Positions 14,916-15,605 of a DNA stretch of 15,605 bases are shown piece after piece. The notes under the pieces were generated by a model, which worked only from the letters and a program-made list of their open reading frames with translations, was not told the origin of the DNA and made no database searches. Location of the stretch: positions 1 to 15,605 of the forward strand of contig JAJYMR010000365.1 in the NCBI GenBank assembly GCA_021786815.1, read 5' to 3'. Source of the stretch: Deltaproteobacteria bacterium. GTDB taxonomy: Bacteria > Desulfobacterota > Binatia > Binatales > Binataceae. The translations under genes were made by a program, and so were the position numbers. The first letter of the stretch is position 1; every line of letters begins with the position of its first letter.

Positions 14916-15605
14916 GGCTCCATCCGACCATCGCCGCCATCACCGACGACCATGCGCTGATGATTCCGGCGGTCAGGCCCGCCGCGTCGAGCCCGAGCAG
15001 GACCAGCCCGGCCATCACGATTGCCGACGGCGCGGCAATCAGGATGTTTATCTGGGGCGCAAGCCGCGCGATCACGCCCTGGGCGAGAGAGAGAACGAAC
15101 AGCGGCACAAGCAATGGCAGCGCAAGCTCGAAGGCGATCGAGAACACGCGGCCGCCAATCTCGAGCATCCCGCCGGGGTTCGGCATCCCGAGCTCTCCGA
15201 GCGGCGCAACGCTCAGGCTTTGGCCGAGCGCAATCAGGAGGCCTCGCTGGAAACCAGCGATAAAGAACAGAAGCCCCGCCATCGTGCCGAGCCCGTCGGC
15301 CAGCGAGTTGGGCATCAGCACCGGCCCGCGCAGGATCGCTCCGTTTGACAGCTCCATGTTGCTGCCCAGCAGGTCGCCCGCGATCGTCACCGCGCCGACC
15401 ACGACCGCGCCCGCAAACGAAAGCGCGACGCCCACCGCGAGCTCGCGCACGACCAGAATCGCAACTGCCGGAAGCCCGCCCACTTTCGGCATGGCGACCG
15501 TCGCGGCCGGCATCAGCGCCGCCGTCAGCACCAGCGCAAGCAGCAGACGCACCCGAATCGGCATCGAAATTCCGAGCATCGCGGGCAGCGCCACGATCAC
15601 TCCGG
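14908..15605 (-). CDS. fliR: Flagellar type III export gate protein FliR (N-terminus beyond right edge)
   Basis: FliR is an integral-membrane part of the flagellar export gate (FliPQR). The frame is open to the right edge: the first codons seen read SGVIVALPAMLGISMPIRVR, which matches the family's early segment 'R.sG...aP.......P.rvr'. The GTG at 15600 is therefore an internal valine, and roughly 20-25 residues are missing. About 232 residues remain, highly hydrophobic with several membrane segments. The late segment ends in RLAPQINILIAAPSAIVMAG, which matches the conserved 'aPq.ni...g.p' of FliR. FliP and FliQ would be expected further upstream, outside the window. Confidence 0.93.
   Translation of the reverse strand, partial: GVIVALPAMLGISMPIRVRLLLALVLTAALMPAATVAMPKVGGLPAVAILVVRELAVGVALSFAGAVVVGAVTIAGDLLGSNMELSNGAILRGPVLMPNSLADGLGTMAGLLFFIAGFQRGLLIALGQSLSVAPLGELGMPNPGGMLEIGGRVFSIAFELALPLLVPLFVLSLAQGVIARLAPQINILIAAPSAIVMAGLVLLGLDAAGLTAGIISAWSSVMAAMVGWSHG

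Noticed and set aside
13140..14960. Long plus-strand open frame opposite flhB/flhA (606 codons)
   Set aside because: It is antisense to two certain genes; its Arg/His/Asp-rich composition is typical of a high-GC shadow frame, and it has no domain or signal.

Overview
The window is about 15.6 kb of high-GC DNA dominated by one long minus-strand flagellar operon. Read in the direction of transcription (high to low coordinates), the order is fliR (cut by the right edge), flhB, flhA, a FliA/WhiG-type sigma factor, flgF, flgG, flgA, flgH, flgI, a flgJ-like rod-binding gene, flgM-like, a small gene in the flgN position, flgK and flgL. Both an L-ring lipoprotein (FlgH) and a P-ring protein (FlgI) are present, so the host is a flagellated diderm. 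The order flhA–(fliA)–flgF–flgG–flgA–flgH–flgI–flgJ–flgM–flgN–flgK–flgL resembles clusters in deltaproteobacteria-like lineages and some Acidobacteriota/Binatota-type genomes. The sequence alone does not fix the phylum.

Layout. Positions 1-2096 (minus): 5' part of a secreted, multi-SLBB polysaccharide export protein, running off the left edge. Positions 2097-2207: divergent intergenic spacer. Positions 2208-2774 (plus): a small secreted, Pro/Gln-rich, six-cysteine protein of unknown function, the only plus-strand gene I support. Positions 2775-3528: a 0.75-kb gap without a convincing gene but with a run of short inverted repeats and one strong hairpin. Positions 3529-15605 (minus): the flagellar operon.

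How the genes work together. FliR, FlhB and FlhA are core parts of the flagellar type III export gate. FlgF and FlgG build the rod, FlgA chaperones the P-ring, and FlgH and FlgI form the L and P rings. The FlgJ-like protein should cap or assemble the rod. The sigma factor and the FlgM-like protein form the expected late-gene switch: FlgM would be exported after hook completion and release the sigma factor. FlgK and FlgL form the hook-filament junction, with the FlgN-position protein as a possible chaperone. Genes are packed with 4-17 bp overlaps or very short gaps, so translation is probably coupled across the operon.

Most notable points: (1) the sigma factor is about 195 residues and appears to lack the sigma-3 domain; (2) flhF and flhG, often found between flhA and fliA, are absent there, and csrA/fliW do not follow flgL; (3) the FlgN-position protein is only 85 residues; (4) FlgI and FlgH carry Pro-rich N-terminal insertions; (5) the gap at 2775-3528 holds a hairpin cluster that could include a small RNA or terminator. 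I saw no CRISPR array, tRNA, rRNA or insertion sequence, and no clearly new multi-gene system.
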